64,000 bases of DNA from Acidobacteriota bacterium (GCA_039028635.1 JBCCHV010000001.1:62001-126000), one strand, 5' to 3'. Positions 52,458-61,182 are shown, counted from the first letter of the stretch. A program made the numbers and translations. The notes: generated by a model not told the origin, from the letters alone.

Positions 52458-53156
52458 ATGAACATTGCTAGCAGGAACTCGGCCGACGCCGACCGCCAGC
52501 TCGAGGCGGCCGTCCGCGGCCTCGGAAGGATTCTGCCGCCGGTTTCCTCGGGGCACCCTTCTCTGGCGGAGTGGGATGCTCTGTTGCGCGATGCCCTCGA
52601 TCCGGACCGATGTCGGGAAATGAGGCAACACTTGATGCAGTGCGAAGCCTGCATGGATCGCGTTGGCGAGCTGATGACTTTGAAGGCGCCAGAAGACTTC
52701 GCCTACGACCCACCGGAGCTGCAGCGGCGGCAGCGGGTGGTGGCGCGCGCGGCCGCCCTGCTTCTGACCCTCGGTTTCGTGCTTCTGTTGCACTTCGGCG
52801 TCGAACCACGCCCCGCCACCTCACCGATTGTCGATCTCGAGCCGCACATCGTGATGCGGGGCCCCAGCGTTCAAGGACTGGTCGAAGTGCCGGTGGCCTA
52901 CGGCAGGGTCACGCTGCGGTTGGCTCTCGAACAGGAGATGGTCGCACCCTATGAGGTGCGTCTGATCGAGCTGGGCAGCGCCCCGCGTCGTGGCGGCAGA
53001 CTGTTGGAAGACACCGTGGAGACCCCCGAAGGTCTGCTGGTCTCGATCCCCGGTCTGTGGCTGAAGGGAGGATTGCGCTACCGCCTCGAGGTCCAAGCGG
53101 CCAATCGCCAGCTCGCGGTGCCATTCGAGTTTCTCGCCCAAGCGGCGACCGGATGA
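52458..53156 (+). CDS. Zinc-finger (ZAS-type) membrane anti-sigma factor
   Basis: 232 aa. The cytoplasmic N-terminal domain has REMRQHLMQCEACMDRVGE, an HxxxCxxC zinc-binding anti-sigma motif. A single helix (about 95-113) is followed by an extracytoplasmic beta-rich domain of about 115 residues that may receive the signal. The start follows the sigma stop by 2 nt, with GAGGAGG as SD, so it is the cognate anti-sigma. Next gene is the CHAT lipoprotein, 25 nt away. Confidence 0.87.
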   Translation: MNIASRNSADADRQLEAAVRGLGRILPPVSSGHPSLAEWDALLRDALDPDRCREMRQHLMQCEACMDRVGELMTLKAPEDFAYDPPELQRRQRVVARAAALLLTLGFVLLLHFGVEPRPATSPIVDLEPHIVMRGPSVQGLVEVPVAYGRVTLRLALEQEMVAPYEVRLIELGSAPRRGGRLLEDTVETPEGLLVSIPGLWLKGGLRYRLEVQAANRQLAVPFEFLAQAATG

Positions 53157-53181
53157 CTCGGCGTCAGGGCTGGCGTCGGCG

Positions 53182-56136
53182 ATGAGACCGAGCGCCCTGC
53201 GCCGACGCCGCCAACGAGTCCTGGTCTGCGCACTGTTGCTCGGTTGTTTGTCGAGCTGCCGGCCGGAGGCGGCGGGGGAGGGGCGCGAGATGTCCTTGAA
53301 ATGGGCGGCTGAGCGATCCTTTCGCCATCTCGAACGGGCACCCCTGCGGCTTCACCTGTCGGTCGAGGCCGGAACCTTGGTCGAGGTCGAGCTCTTCCAG
53401 TACGGCAGTGACGTGATCATCGAGGCCGAGCTCGACGATCGGCCTCTTTGGCAGGTCGATGGCTGGACGGGAGGCTTTGGCTCGGAGGTTTTCCGGGGCG
53501 TCTTCGACCGCACCGGTGATCTCCGTCTGACGGTACGAGCCCACCCGGCGGCGGTGACCGGCTTCGGTATCTGGATCGATCGCGTCGCGGTTCGCCCTGC
53601 CAGCGACGAAGATGTCCGACGTCAGCCGGCGGAGGCCGGGCTCTGGCGCGCCGTCGAACGGCGGCGCCGGGGGGAGAGCGGGGTCGAGCTGCCGTTGCTT
53701 CAGGCGCGGCGACGGTTCGATGCCCTCGGGGATCGGCGGCGTGCCGGTGAGGCCGGCTACCATCTCGCCCGGGCCTTGTCGCCGGGAGCCGAGGCCCTCG
53801 AAGTCCTCGAAGGTGCCTGCGCGGATCTGCGATCGGCGGCTGCCTGGCTCGAGCTGGGAGGGTGCCTGGAATTGCAGGCCGAGAGCCTCGAAGCCCTCGA
53901 GGGGCAGTCCGCGGAGGGGCTGGAGAGCCGGTCGATGGCCGTCCGGCGGCAAGCCCTCGAGGTGCGTCGCAAGGGCCTCGACTGGTTCGGCTTCGGAGTG
54001 ACCGCCAACAACCTCGCATTGCAGTTTCGCCGCCGCGGCGAGATCGATCCGGCGATCGCCCACTTCCGGAAGGCGATTCGAGCCTTTCGGCGGGTCGCCT
54101 GGGATCCCGAGGTGGCGGCGGATCGCGCCGCGGCCCAAGCCAACCTGGGGCGGGTGCTGCTGGTTTTGAGGAACTACTCGGACGCGCAGCAAGCGCTCGA
54201 TGGGGCGATCGTAGACTGGCAGCAGGCCGGAGCCGAGGGGCGCCGAGGGCTGTTTCAGGCTCTGGTCGATCGCAGCATTTTGCGCGCCAAAGTCGGGACG
54301 GTGGAGGGAGCGCAGAACGACCTCGAGTGGGCGCAAGGTCTGCTGGATTCGCAGCCGAGCTCGCAGGCCGAGACCTGGCTCAATGCCGTCGGCCTGGTGA
54401 CCCTGGCAGCGCAAGACTTCGCGGGCGCCGCTGAGATTTTCGGTCGGGCCCTCGCCGTCGCCGGCGATGGGCTCGGCCAAGCCTGGATTCTAAACAACCT
54501 CGGTCAAGCGCAGCTCGGCTTGGGAGATCACGCTTCGGCGGCGGCCTCCTTTGCCCTAGCGAAAGAGCTGTTTCGGCGTTGGGAGGAGCCCTGGGTGGCG
54601 CTGATTCCCGCCATCGGCGAGCTGCAGGCGCGCGACCGGATGGGCGATCCGGAGATCACCGCCCTGGCCGAATCGCTGGTTCGTCAGGTCGAGGAGCAGA
54701 GGCTGTCGCTGGTGGGCTATCTCGATCTCGGAGCTTTTCTGGCCCTCCGAAGGGCACCTTACGAGATCGCGATTCACAGCCGTCTCGATCAGGGCGACGG
54801 GCCTACCGAGGTCGCCCAGGCCTGGGCCCTGGTGGAGCAGATTCACGGGCGGCTGCTCGAAGATCTGCTGAGCGGGGCAGCGCTTCGGGACCTGTCGCCC
54901 TCGCTGGTGCATGCCTATCGACAGCGCCTCTCGTTGGCCCTCGAAGACTGGAGTCTGGCGTCCCGGGACCCGCGCCAAGAGACTCGCCTCGAGGAGCTCG
55001 AGGCGCCTGCCCGGGAGGCCCTGAAGGCGCTGCTGCGAGCCGACCGCAAGAGGCGCCCCTCCGGGGGGACCGGGGAGGCTCTTTCGGCCGATGACATCGA
55101 GCAGCGCCTGTCGCCGGACACGGCCCTCCTGACCTTCGACCTCAGCGATACGCAGGGACTGCTCTGGATTCAGACCTCCCAAGGACTCCACCTCGAGAGA
55201 ATTGCCGAACGGGACCGCCTGGAGCCGGTTTTGGAGTCCCTCTACGCGGCGCTTTCATCCCCGGGCGGAGGGCGCCCTGGGATTGCCGCCGGAATCGCGC
55301 AGCTGCGACAGATGCTGCTCGCTCCCGCAGCGGAGCTGCTGGCGCGTTATCCCAACTGGCTGATCATGGCCGACGGTTCCCTGCAGCGGCTGCCTTTCGA
55401 AATGCTGGCTTCAGGTTTCGATGCCCCGCGGGGTAGTCACTCCGGCCCGACTTCAGTGCGTCGGATTCACTCGGCGGCGAGCTGGCTCGCCCTCGAAGAG
55501 CGCCGTCGCAACCGTGCAGCGGGCTCCGGGGGACTGCTGATCGGCGATCCGGTGACCCTCCAGCGAGGCATTTCGGAGCTGCGCGGGACGCGGGTCGAGC
55601 TCTTCGGCAGCCTGCCTTGGATGAGGGCCGGCGAGACCTATCATCTAGCCTTGCGCGGCGACGCCCGTGCCGCCCTCCTCGAGGGCCCGGTGGCAGGGCA
55701 GGTGAGATTCATCCAGATCGCCGCCCACGCGATGGTCAACGAGGTCGATCCCGGCCTCAGCCGTATTGCCCTGTCGCCGGACCCGGCCCGCCCCGGCGGG
55801 GCTGATCTCTACGCCTGGCAGATCTACGATCTCGAGCTGCGGGCCGACCTGGTGATCCTCTCCGGATGCTCCAGCGGTGGCGGCCGGGCCCTCGCCGGCG
55901 AGGGCTTGCTCGGATTGACCCATCCCTTCTTCGTTGCCGGAGCCAGCCAGGTGCTGGTCAGTCTCTGGCCAGTGGGCGACCGCGGCACCGCGCGGCTGTT
56001 GAGTCGCTTCCACCGCCATTGGAGCCGCGGCCTGCCGGCGGCCGAGGCTCTGATGCGGGCCAAGGCAGACCTCGCCAGTCGCCGGGACAGCCTCTCCCAC
56101 CCCTTCTTCTGGTCCGGATTCGTGATCTACGGCTGA
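53182..56136 (+). CDS. TPR-CHAT lipoprotein (caspase-like peptidase)
   Basis: 984 aa. The N-terminus has a basic stretch and a lipobox-like LLGCLSSC, so it is likely exported as a lipoprotein. An extracytoplasmic beta domain (about 40-145) is followed by TPR-like helical repeats (about 170-560; for example FGVTANNLALQFRRRGEIDPAIAHF and AWILNNLGQAQLGLGDHASAA). A linker helix bundle precedes the C-terminal CHAT domain (about 690-984). The catalytic dyad is intact: His849 in QIAAHAMV and Cys896 in LSGCSSGGG; FVAGASQVLVSLWPVGD and HPFFWSGFVIYG are the usual last CHAT blocks. It probably cleaves a protein in response to a TPR-bound partner; the target is unknown. Third gene of the sigma/anti-sigma operon. 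Confidence 0.9.
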   Translation: MRPSALRRRRQRVLVCALLLGCLSSCRPEAAGEGREMSLKWAAERSFRHLERAPLRLHLSVEAGTLVEVELFQYGSDVIIEAELDDRPLWQVDGWTGGFGSEVFRGVFDRTGDLRLTVRAHPAAVTGFGIWIDRVAVRPASDEDVRRQPAEAGLWRAVERRRRGESGVELPLLQARRRFDALGDRRRAGEAGYHLARALSPGAEALEVLEGACADLRSAAAWLELGGCLELQAESLEALEGQSAEGLESRSMAVRRQALEVRRKGLDWFGFGVTANNLALQFRRRGEIDPAIAHFRKAIRAFRRVAWDPEVAADRAAAQANLGRVLLVLRNYSDAQQALDGAIVDWQQAGAEGRRGLFQALVDRSILRAKVGTVEGAQNDLEWAQGLLDSQPSSQAETWLNAVGLVTLAAQDFAGAAEIFGRALAVAGDGLGQAWILNNLGQAQLGLGDHASAAASFALAKELFRRWEEPWVALIPAIGELQARDRMGDPEITALAESLVRQVEEQRLSLVGYLDLGAFLALRRAPYEIAIHSRLDQGDGPTEVAQAWALVEQIHGRLLEDLLSGAALRDLSPSLVHAYRQRLSLALEDWSLASRDPRQETRLEELEAPAREALKALLRADRKRRPSGGTGEALSADDIEQRLSPDTALLTFDLSDTQGLLWIQTSQGLHLERIAERDRLEPVLESLYAALSSPGGGRPGIAAGIAQLRQMLLAPAAELLARYPNWLIMADGSLQRLPFEMLASGFDAPRGSHSGPTSVRRIHSAASWLALEERRRNRAAGSGGLLIGDPVTLQRGISELRGTRVELFGSLPWMRAGETYHLALRGDARAALLEGPVAGQVRFIQIAAHAMVNEVDPGLSRIALSPDPARPGGADLYAWQIYDLELRADLVILSGCSSGGGRALAGEGLLGLTHPFFVAGASQVLVSLWPVGDRGTARLLSRFHRHWSRGLPAAEALMRAKADLASRRDSLSHPFFWSGFVIYG

Positions 56137-56152
56137 GTGACGACCCTTTTTC

Positions 56153-56198
56153 GCCCCGGTTGACGCTTTCGAAGGGTGTCGCAGGCGGCAACCGGGGC
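56153..56198 (+). terminator. Large hairpin after the CHAT gene
   Basis: A perfect 10-bp stem (GCCCCGGTTG, 56153-56162; complement 56189-56198) closes a 26-nt loop, starting 16 nt after the CHAT stop. There is no T-tract after it, so it is a 3'-end or processing structure rather than a certain terminator. Confidence 0.45.
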
Positions 56199-56270
56199 CC
56201 CGTCTGGTCGTGCCGCTCCGGGGTGATCTTGCCGATCTCGGAGAAGAAATTTCCGATTTGGGACGTATTA

Positions 56271-56366
56271 ATGAGTGCCAGTGTACTGAAAGATGAGTTC
56301 CAGGCCGTCTTAGTGGATAGCTGTAGTTCTTTATTAACGCATGTTGCGGGAGGTGACAATGTGTGA
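56271..56366 (+). CDS. Possible 31-residue small ORF overlapping the next gene
   Basis: ATG 56271 opens a 31-codon frame beginning MSASVLKDEFQAVLVD and ending in AGGDNV. It lies in an AT-rich stretch unlike its surroundings. Its stop overlaps the start of the next ORF (ATGTGTGA, 8-nt overlap), the layout of a leader peptide or coupled gene. The SD is weak (GGGAC). It may not be translated; no homology is recognised. Confidence 0.3.
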   Translation: MSASVLKDEFQAVLVDSCSSLLTHVAGGDNV

Positions 56367-56655
56367 AGAACGGGAAGGCACCGCTGGGAACCCTATCGAG
56401 CTGGCGTCGCGATTCGAGGTGGTGAAGGCGATCGACGACCTGCGGGTGGGACTGGAGCAGCTCCAAATGGGCTTGGCAGATCCCTCGAGGGAGAGGGGCG
56501 ACGACGAGCCCTACGTCGATCACCGGCGGATCATGCAAGCGGTGACCGAGGCGTTCCTACTTCTCGTCTTGGCCTTCATCGACTATGCGCGCGAAAACGG
56601 TCGCGCCAAGAGCTCGAGTGGGCCAGTGGGATTCGGTGACAACCGCCGCGAGTGA
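56359..56655 (+). CDS. Small protein of unknown function
   Basis: 98 aa starting MCEEREGTAGNPIELASRFE, preceded by a strong SD (GGGAGGTGA). Mostly helical; a hydrophobic segment AFLLLVLAFIDYAREN at about 68-83 could be a membrane helix or the core of a helical bundle. Family not recognised. It follows the CHAT gene on the same strand by 222 nt and might be an accessory or substrate of that system, but it could equally be independent. It ends 5 nt from the convergent endonuclease gene. Confidence 0.6.
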   Translation: MCEEREGTAGNPIELASRFEVVKAIDDLRVGLEQLQMGLADPSRERGDDEPYVDHRRIMQAVTEAFLLLVLAFIDYARENGRAKSSSGPVGFGDNRRE

Positions 56656-56660
56656 CGGGC

Positions 56661-57644
56661 TCAGGGAGTGACGACTCGCAGCCTGACCAGCAGCGGTAGG
56701 TGATCGCTGGTGCCGCCGACGTGCTCGCCCCAGGAGTAGGTCCGGAAGGGCTCGCCCTCATTCAGCAGGTAGGGGAGGCGCAAGACCCTCATCGGTCGGC
56801 GCCCGACCAGGCGAAAGCCCTGGCGATCGAACAGGCCGGCGGAGGCGATGGCGTGATCGAGGCGGAACCACTCGTCGCGGTAGACCAGCGTACCCGGGTC
56901 CTTCACGCCTCGCCAGAGGTTGAACAGGGCGCCCGGGGTGCGCCGGGCTCGGCGCCAGTCCTCGAAGGCGCGCAGGCCCTCGGTCACGGAGGGGTCGCCG
57001 GGTTCGTCGTTGAGGTCGCCGAGCACGAGTACGTCGGCGGCGGGATCTGCCGCCAGCAGATCGTCGATCGCCTGCCGTAGGACGTCGGCGGCGGCGCGGC
57101 GGACCGGCGCCGGATTTCGCCGCGAAGGCCAGTGATTGGCGAAGACGTGCAGCTTGGCGCCGCGAAACCGGAAGCTGGCACCGACGATGTCGCGAGTGTG
57201 ATCGTCCGGTAGCTCGACCGGTAGCCGAAACTCGGCGAGCTTTTCGAGTCGCTCGCCATCGAAGGCCAGTCCGACGTCGATGCCGCGTTCGTCCGGCGAT
57301 TCGAAGGCCACCAGTTGGTAGTGATCGGCGCCGGCGGCGGCGAGGAGCTGCTCGGCGAGGGCCGGGTGCTCGACTTCGCAGTAGCCGATGATGTCCGGCA
57401 AAGCGGCGGCCGCCGGCGTATCGCCGAGCACGCGGGCCAGGCGATCGATCTTCTGGTCGAGCCGCTCGGCGGTCCAGGCGAGACGTCCCAACGGCGTGAA
57501 ATCGTCATCGCGGGTGGCGTCGTCGACGGTGTCGAAGAGGTTCTCGACGTTCCACCACAGCACCGAGACCTCGTCCTCCGCGACCGGCCGGCAGGACGCC
57601 AGCACCAGCACCAGGGCGAGCAGGGGGAGAAGGCGAGGCAGCAT
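56661..57644 (-). CDS. Endonuclease/exonuclease/phosphatase-family lipoprotein
   Basis: 327-aa exported lipoprotein (LVLASC lipobox). EEP-fold motifs: SVLWWNVENLFDT at the start, IGYCEVEHPAL with the metal-binding Glu, NHWPSRRNP, LVLGDLNDEPGDP and GGTSDHLPLLVRL near the C-terminus. It should hydrolyse a phosphodiester or phosphate ester such as extracellular nucleic acid, using Mg2+. The ATG is preceded by TACCAT 6 nt upstream and no SD. The 5' side abuts the tandem repeat element. Confidence 0.9.
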   Translation of the reverse strand: MLPRLLPLLALVLVLASCRPVAEDEVSVLWWNVENLFDTVDDATRDDDFTPLGRLAWTAERLDQKIDRLARVLGDTPAAAALPDIIGYCEVEHPALAEQLLAAAGADHYQLVAFESPDERGIDVGLAFDGERLEKLAEFRLPVELPDDHTRDIVGASFRFRGAKLHVFANHWPSRRNPAPVRRAAADVLRQAIDDLLAADPAADVLVLGDLNDEPGDPSVTEGLRAFEDWRRARRTPGALFNLWRGVKDPGTLVYRDEWFRLDHAIASAGLFDRQGFRLVGRRPMRVLRLPYLLNEGEPFRTYSWGEHVGGTSDHLPLLVRLRVVTP

Positions 57645-57650
57645 GGCGGA

Positions 57651-57656
57651 ATGGTA
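57651..57656 (-). promoter_or_regulatory. -10-like hexamer before the endonuclease gene (leaderless candidate)
   Basis: TACCAT on the minus strand ends 6 nt before the ATG at 57644, with no SD. Confidence 0.35.
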
Positions 57657-57683
57657 GCTCGAAAAGGACGTCCGGCGCAGCCT

Positions 57684-58087
57684 GCTAGCAGGCAGCTGAA
57701 AAAGTCCGTTTTGCGGCTTTTCCAGCGCTGCTAGCCGTTTGTCTCAGGGGGCTAGAGGCGCCCCCCTCGGCCGCCCGCACATGTCGTGCGGTGCGGCCGG
57801 CCAGGCCTCACCCCCGACCTCGGCGGCTCTTGCCGCCGCCGGGCCCTCTCGGGCCCGGTCGCAGGTTGCCGACGAGTCTTTCAGCGCTGCTAGCTGTTTG
57901 TTTCAGGGGCGCCCGGCGAGGGGGCTGAGCGCCCCCTCGCCTGCGCGGCCCGGCCCGAAAAAGTGCGATTTTCGGCGGCCCGCGTGGGGGCTCACCCCGT
58001 CCAGGGCGGCCCCGTCTCACGGCTTCGCCGCCGGCCCTCTCGGGCCCGGTCGCAGGTTGCCGACGAGTTTTTCAGCAACCTGCTAGC
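57684..58087 (-). repeat. Hairpin-rich intergenic repeat, two units in tandem (copy 2, inverted)
   Basis: 404 nt that match the reverse complement of the 24224-24424 element twice. The first unit has a terminal hairpin at 57684-57735 (GCTAGCAG...CTGCTAGC) and ends in a fused junction near 57871-57894, where the arm CAGGTTGCCGACGAG runs directly into TTTCAGCGCTGCTAGC. The second unit runs to 58087 and ends GCAACCTGCTAGC. Shared features include GGGCCCTCTCGGGCCC (57841-57856 and again near 58035) and TTTCAGGGGCGCCCGGCGAG. This fills the whole 437-nt gap between the endonuclease and glycosylase genes. Confidence 0.88.
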
Positions 58088-58736
58088 GAGTCGCCTGGCG
58101 GTCGAGATAGTCAGACCAGATCAGGCGGGCGGCGACCGAGCGCCAGGGCCGCCAAGGGGCCGCCAGGCGGGTGGTCTCGTCCGGCGCCGGACGGGTGGCG
58201 AGGCGGTGGTGGTGCTGCAGGCCGCGGGCGAGGGCGAGATCGCCAGCGGGCCACACGTCGGGCCGGCGCAGAACCATCAGCAGGTAGACGTCGGCGGTCC
58301 AGGGACCGATCCCCGGCAGCGCCGTCAGTTGCCGGCGCACCTCGTCGTCGCTGGCTCTGTCGAGCTCGTCGAGGTCGAGATCTCCGCCGGCGAGGGCCTG
58401 GGCCAGGGCCTGTCCGTAGGTCACCTTCTGGCGGCTGAATCCCAGGCCCTGGAGCTCCTCCCGGTCGAGCTGCAAGAAGTCTTGCGGGCGGAGGCCTGGG
58501 CCGAGTCGTTGGCGCAGACGATCGAACACCGCCTGGGCCGAAGCCAGGGAGACCTGCTGCTCCAGGATCAGGTGGACCAGGGTGCCGAAGCTCGCCGGTC
58601 GGGCGCCGAGGCCCGGCACCCCCAGTCGCTGGGCGATGGCGGCGAGCGTCTCGTCCGTCGCCGCGAGGGCTGCGACTGCTGCCGCCAGACTCGGCTCGTC
58701 GAGGGCCCAGGGCGGCCCGGCGGCCTCTGCGCTCAG
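58083..58736 (-). CDS. AlkA-like DNA-3-methyladenine glycosylase II
   Basis: 217-aa HhH-GPD glycosylase that removes alkylated bases from DNA. The helix-hairpin-helix LTALPGIGPWTADVYLLMVL is followed by catalytic Asp in VWPAGDLALARG. Upstream LILEQQVSLASAQAVFDRL is the usual AlkA segment. No ATG, GTG or TTG precedes the domain without running far into the sulfatase gene. A CTG at 58736 overlaps the sulfatase stop as CTGA and has GGAAG 6 nt upstream; I take this as the start. The TAG stop lies in the terminal motif of the repeat. Confidence 0.85.
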   Translation of the reverse strand: MSAEAAGPPWALDEPSLAAAVAALAATDETLAAIAQRLGVPGLGARPASFGTLVHLILEQQVSLASAQAVFDRLRQRLGPGLRPQDFLQLDREELQGLGFSRQKVTYGQALAQALAGGDLDLDELDRASDDEVRRQLTALPGIGPWTADVYLLMVLRRPDVWPAGDLALARGLQHHHRLATRPAPDETTRLAAPWRPWRSVAARLIWSDYLDRQATR

Positions 58737-60136
58737 GGTTGCTTCCGGAGGCCGCGGCGAGGGTGTAGCTCGGGAGGAATGGTGCGCTCGCGGAGCTCCT
58801 CGTCGGGGGTATCGATCTGCAGATAGCCGAGGGCGGCGAGGCCTTCCCGGAGCTCGTCGTCGAGGTCTTCGGTGGCGCGGCCGAAGGCGCGTGCGGTGAG
58901 CTCGTTGTGGCGCTCGATGCGCTCTCGACGAAGGCTCTCGCCGCGCCGATCGAGGGTGCTCCAGCCTTGCTGCTCGTCGGGATCTCGGCGGAGATCGAAG
59001 AGCAGATCGTGAGGCTTCCCGGAGCGATGGATCAGCTTGTGGCTGGGGGTGGTCAGGGCGAGGGCGCCGCGGCGATCGAGGTCGAGGTGGAAGAGCATCG
59101 AATCGCCAGCCTCGAGACGGCCGGAAGCGACCTCTGGCCAACGATCTCGACCATCGAGATCGGCCGGTATGGGCTGGCCGAGGGCCGCCAAGATGGTGGG
59201 CAGAAAGTCGACCTGGTGAAAGGGGGCGGACGAGCGATAGGGCTCGAGGGCCGGCTGTGCCCAGAGGATGAAGGGGACCTGCAGAACCTCCTCGAACAAG
59301 GTCTGTCCGTGCTTCAGGCCACCGTGCTCACCGAACTCTTCGCCGTGATCGGACGTCACCACGACCAGCGTCTCGTCGAGCTTGCCGCTGGTCTCGAGGT
59401 GCTGGAAGAGGCGCTCGATCTCGGTGTCCATCTCGCGGATTTCGCCATCGTAGCCGGCGCGCAGGCGTTCGAGCTCCGGTTCACCGAAGGGCTCGCCCTG
59501 GTCGAAGCGTCGCGGCTGCAGGAGCTGGTCGCGGGGAACGTCCTGCTCGGCGCCCCACGGTCGCCGCGGCTGGTAAGGGTCGTGGGGATCGATGTAGTGG
59601 GCGTAGAGGAAGTACGGCGGCTGCAGCTCTTCGGCCATCGCCAGGGCCCAGTCGGTGACCCGGCGAGCGTCGAGCTTGCGGGCGCCGCGGGACTGCCGGA
59701 AGGCCGCGAAGCCGCGATCGAAGCCCCACTTGCGTCCGACGTTCATGTTGCCGACGAAGGCGGCGGTCCCGAAGCCTCGATCCTGCAGCAAGTGCGGCAG
59801 GTAGGCGGCCTCCGCCGGCAGCACGTCACTGCGGCTGAGGGCCTGATGGCGCTCCGGGTGGAGGCCGGTGAGAAAGGTCGCCACCGAGGGGCGGGTCCAG
59901 GACGACGCCGAGTAGCCCTGGAGCTGAATGCCCTCCCGCGCCAGGCGGGCGAGGAAGGGGGCGGTGTCGCGATCGTAGCCGTAGCTCGGCAGATGGTCGC
60001 TGCGCAGGGTGTCGATCATCACCACGACGAGATTTCGGTACTGCGGAGGAGCCTCCTCGGAAGGTGCTCCCGCCGGCCCGGGGGCACATCCGGTGAGCGC
60101 GATCGCGACGGCTGCGAACGCCAGTCCGAAGCGCAT
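58733..60136 (-). CDS. Sulfatase-family (alkaline phosphatase superfamily) lipoprotein
   Basis: 467-aa lipoprotein (lipobox ALTGC, Cys17). The sulfatase core is clear: VVVMIDTLRSDHLPSYGY with metal-binding Asp, then SSWTRPSVATFLTGLHP, where classical sulfatases have C/S-x-P-x-R. Here the nucleophile position would be Ser or Thr, as in phosphoglycerol transferase-like members. HYIDPHDPYQP and VVTSDHGEEFGEHGGLKHG complete the metal site. Whether it cleaves sulfate or phosphate esters cannot be decided. Starts 4 nt after hemE and overlaps the glycosylase gene. Confidence 0.9.
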   Translation of the reverse strand: MRFGLAFAAVAIALTGCAPGPAGAPSEEAPPQYRNLVVVMIDTLRSDHLPSYGYDRDTAPFLARLAREGIQLQGYSASSWTRPSVATFLTGLHPERHQALSRSDVLPAEAAYLPHLLQDRGFGTAAFVGNMNVGRKWGFDRGFAAFRQSRGARKLDARRVTDWALAMAEELQPPYFLYAHYIDPHDPYQPRRPWGAEQDVPRDQLLQPRRFDQGEPFGEPELERLRAGYDGEIREMDTEIERLFQHLETSGKLDETLVVVTSDHGEEFGEHGGLKHGQTLFEEVLQVPFILWAQPALEPYRSSAPFHQVDFLPTILAALGQPIPADLDGRDRWPEVASGRLEAGDSMLFHLDLDRRGALALTTPSHKLIHRSGKPHDLLFDLRRDPDEQQGWSTLDRRGESLRRERIERHNELTARAFGRATEDLDDELREGLAALGYLQIDTPDEELRERTIPPELHPRRGLRKQP

Positions 60137-60140
60137 GAGG

Positions 60141-61178
60141 TCAGGAATGGGAGGCGCTTCCTTGCACCGCTCGCACGAAGGCGCGGGCGTGCTCGACCGG
60201 GGTCATGGGAAGAATCCCGTGGCCGAGGTTGACGATGTGACGGGTGCCGCGACCGGCGACCACCAGCTCGCCGGCGAGGCGCTCGATCTCCTCGACCGGT
60301 GCGAGCAGGGCGGTGGGATCGAGATTGCCCTGGATGGCGACCTCGGGGCCGATGCGACGGCGCGACTCGGCGAGGGACAGACGCCAGTCGACGGAGATGA
60401 CATCGACCGGTAGCTGGCGTCCCACCGTCTCCAGCAAGTGCGGGCCACCCTGGATATAGAAGATCAGGGGAACTTGATTCGCCAAACCGCGCAGGCGCTC
60501 GATGATCTTGAGCAGTGGTGGCAGGGCGATCGCCTGCCAGCGTTCGGCGGACAGCAGGCCACCCCAGCTATCGAACAGCTGAATCGCCTGGGCCCCGGCT
60601 TCGACCTGACCCTGGAGGTAGTCGGCCGAGACCTCGGCGAGGTGATCGAGCAGCAACGCCAAGCCCTCCGGGTCACGGTAGCTCCAAGCCAGGAGATGGG
60701 GAAACTGCTTCGAGCCCTTGCCCTCGACCAGGTAGGCCGCCAGGGTCCAGGGGGTGCCGCCGAAGCCGAGCAGCGGGACCCTGCCCTCGAGCTCCCGACG
60801 GAGCACACGAATGGCTTCGAAGACGTAGCCCAGGGAAGCGTCGACCTCCGGCCGCTGCAGGCGGGCGAGGTCGTCGCGCTGGCGAATCGGTTGCGGGAAG
60901 ACCGGCCCACTGCCCTTGGCGAAGACGAGCTCGGCTCCCATCGCCTCGAGGGGCAGCAGGATATCGGCGAAGAGGATCGCCGCATCCACCCCCAGGGCGT
61001 CGATCGGTTGCAGCGTCACCTCGGCGGCGAGCTCCGGTGTCTTGCACAGGGTCAGGAAGTCCACCCGCTGACGGATGGCGCGATATTCGGCCATATATCG
61101 ACCCGCCTGACGCATGATCCAGATCGGGGGTCGGGGGACCGGCTGGCCGCGGCAGACGCGGAGGAATAGATCGTTCAC
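60141..61178 (-). CDS. hemE: Uroporphyrinogen decarboxylase
   Basis: 345 aa. HemE decarboxylates uroporphyrinogen III to coproporphyrinogen III in haem synthesis. Family signatures: PPIWIMRQAGRYMAEYRAIR near the N-terminus, DAAILFADILLPLEAMG, LLGFGGTPWTLAAYLVEGKGSK, IQLFDSWGGLLS, PLIFYIQGG, and NLGHGILPMTPVEHARAFV. The GTG start at 61178 has no SD and lies 7 nt after TATTCT, so it may be leaderless. The long upstream extension is rejected. Confidence 0.97.
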   Translation of the reverse strand: MNDLFLRVCRGQPVPRPPIWIMRQAGRYMAEYRAIRQRVDFLTLCKTPELAAEVTLQPIDALGVDAAILFADILLPLEAMGAELVFAKGSGPVFPQPIRQRDDLARLQRPEVDASLGYVFEAIRVLRRELEGRVPLLGFGGTPWTLAAYLVEGKGSKQFPHLLAWSYRDPEGLALLLDHLAEVSADYLQGQVEAGAQAIQLFDSWGGLLSAERWQAIALPPLLKIIERLRGLANQVPLIFYIQGGPHLLETVGRQLPVDVISVDWRLSLAESRRRIGPEVAIQGNLDPTALLAPVEEIERLAGELVVAGRGTRHIVNLGHGILPMTPVEHARAFVRAVQGSASHS

Positions 61179-61182
61179 GGCA

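Noticed and set aside
57660-58090. Tandem structured region as a CRISPR array or riboswitch
   Set aside because: Only two long units without regular spacers, and the same element occurs at unrelated genes; no Cas genes.
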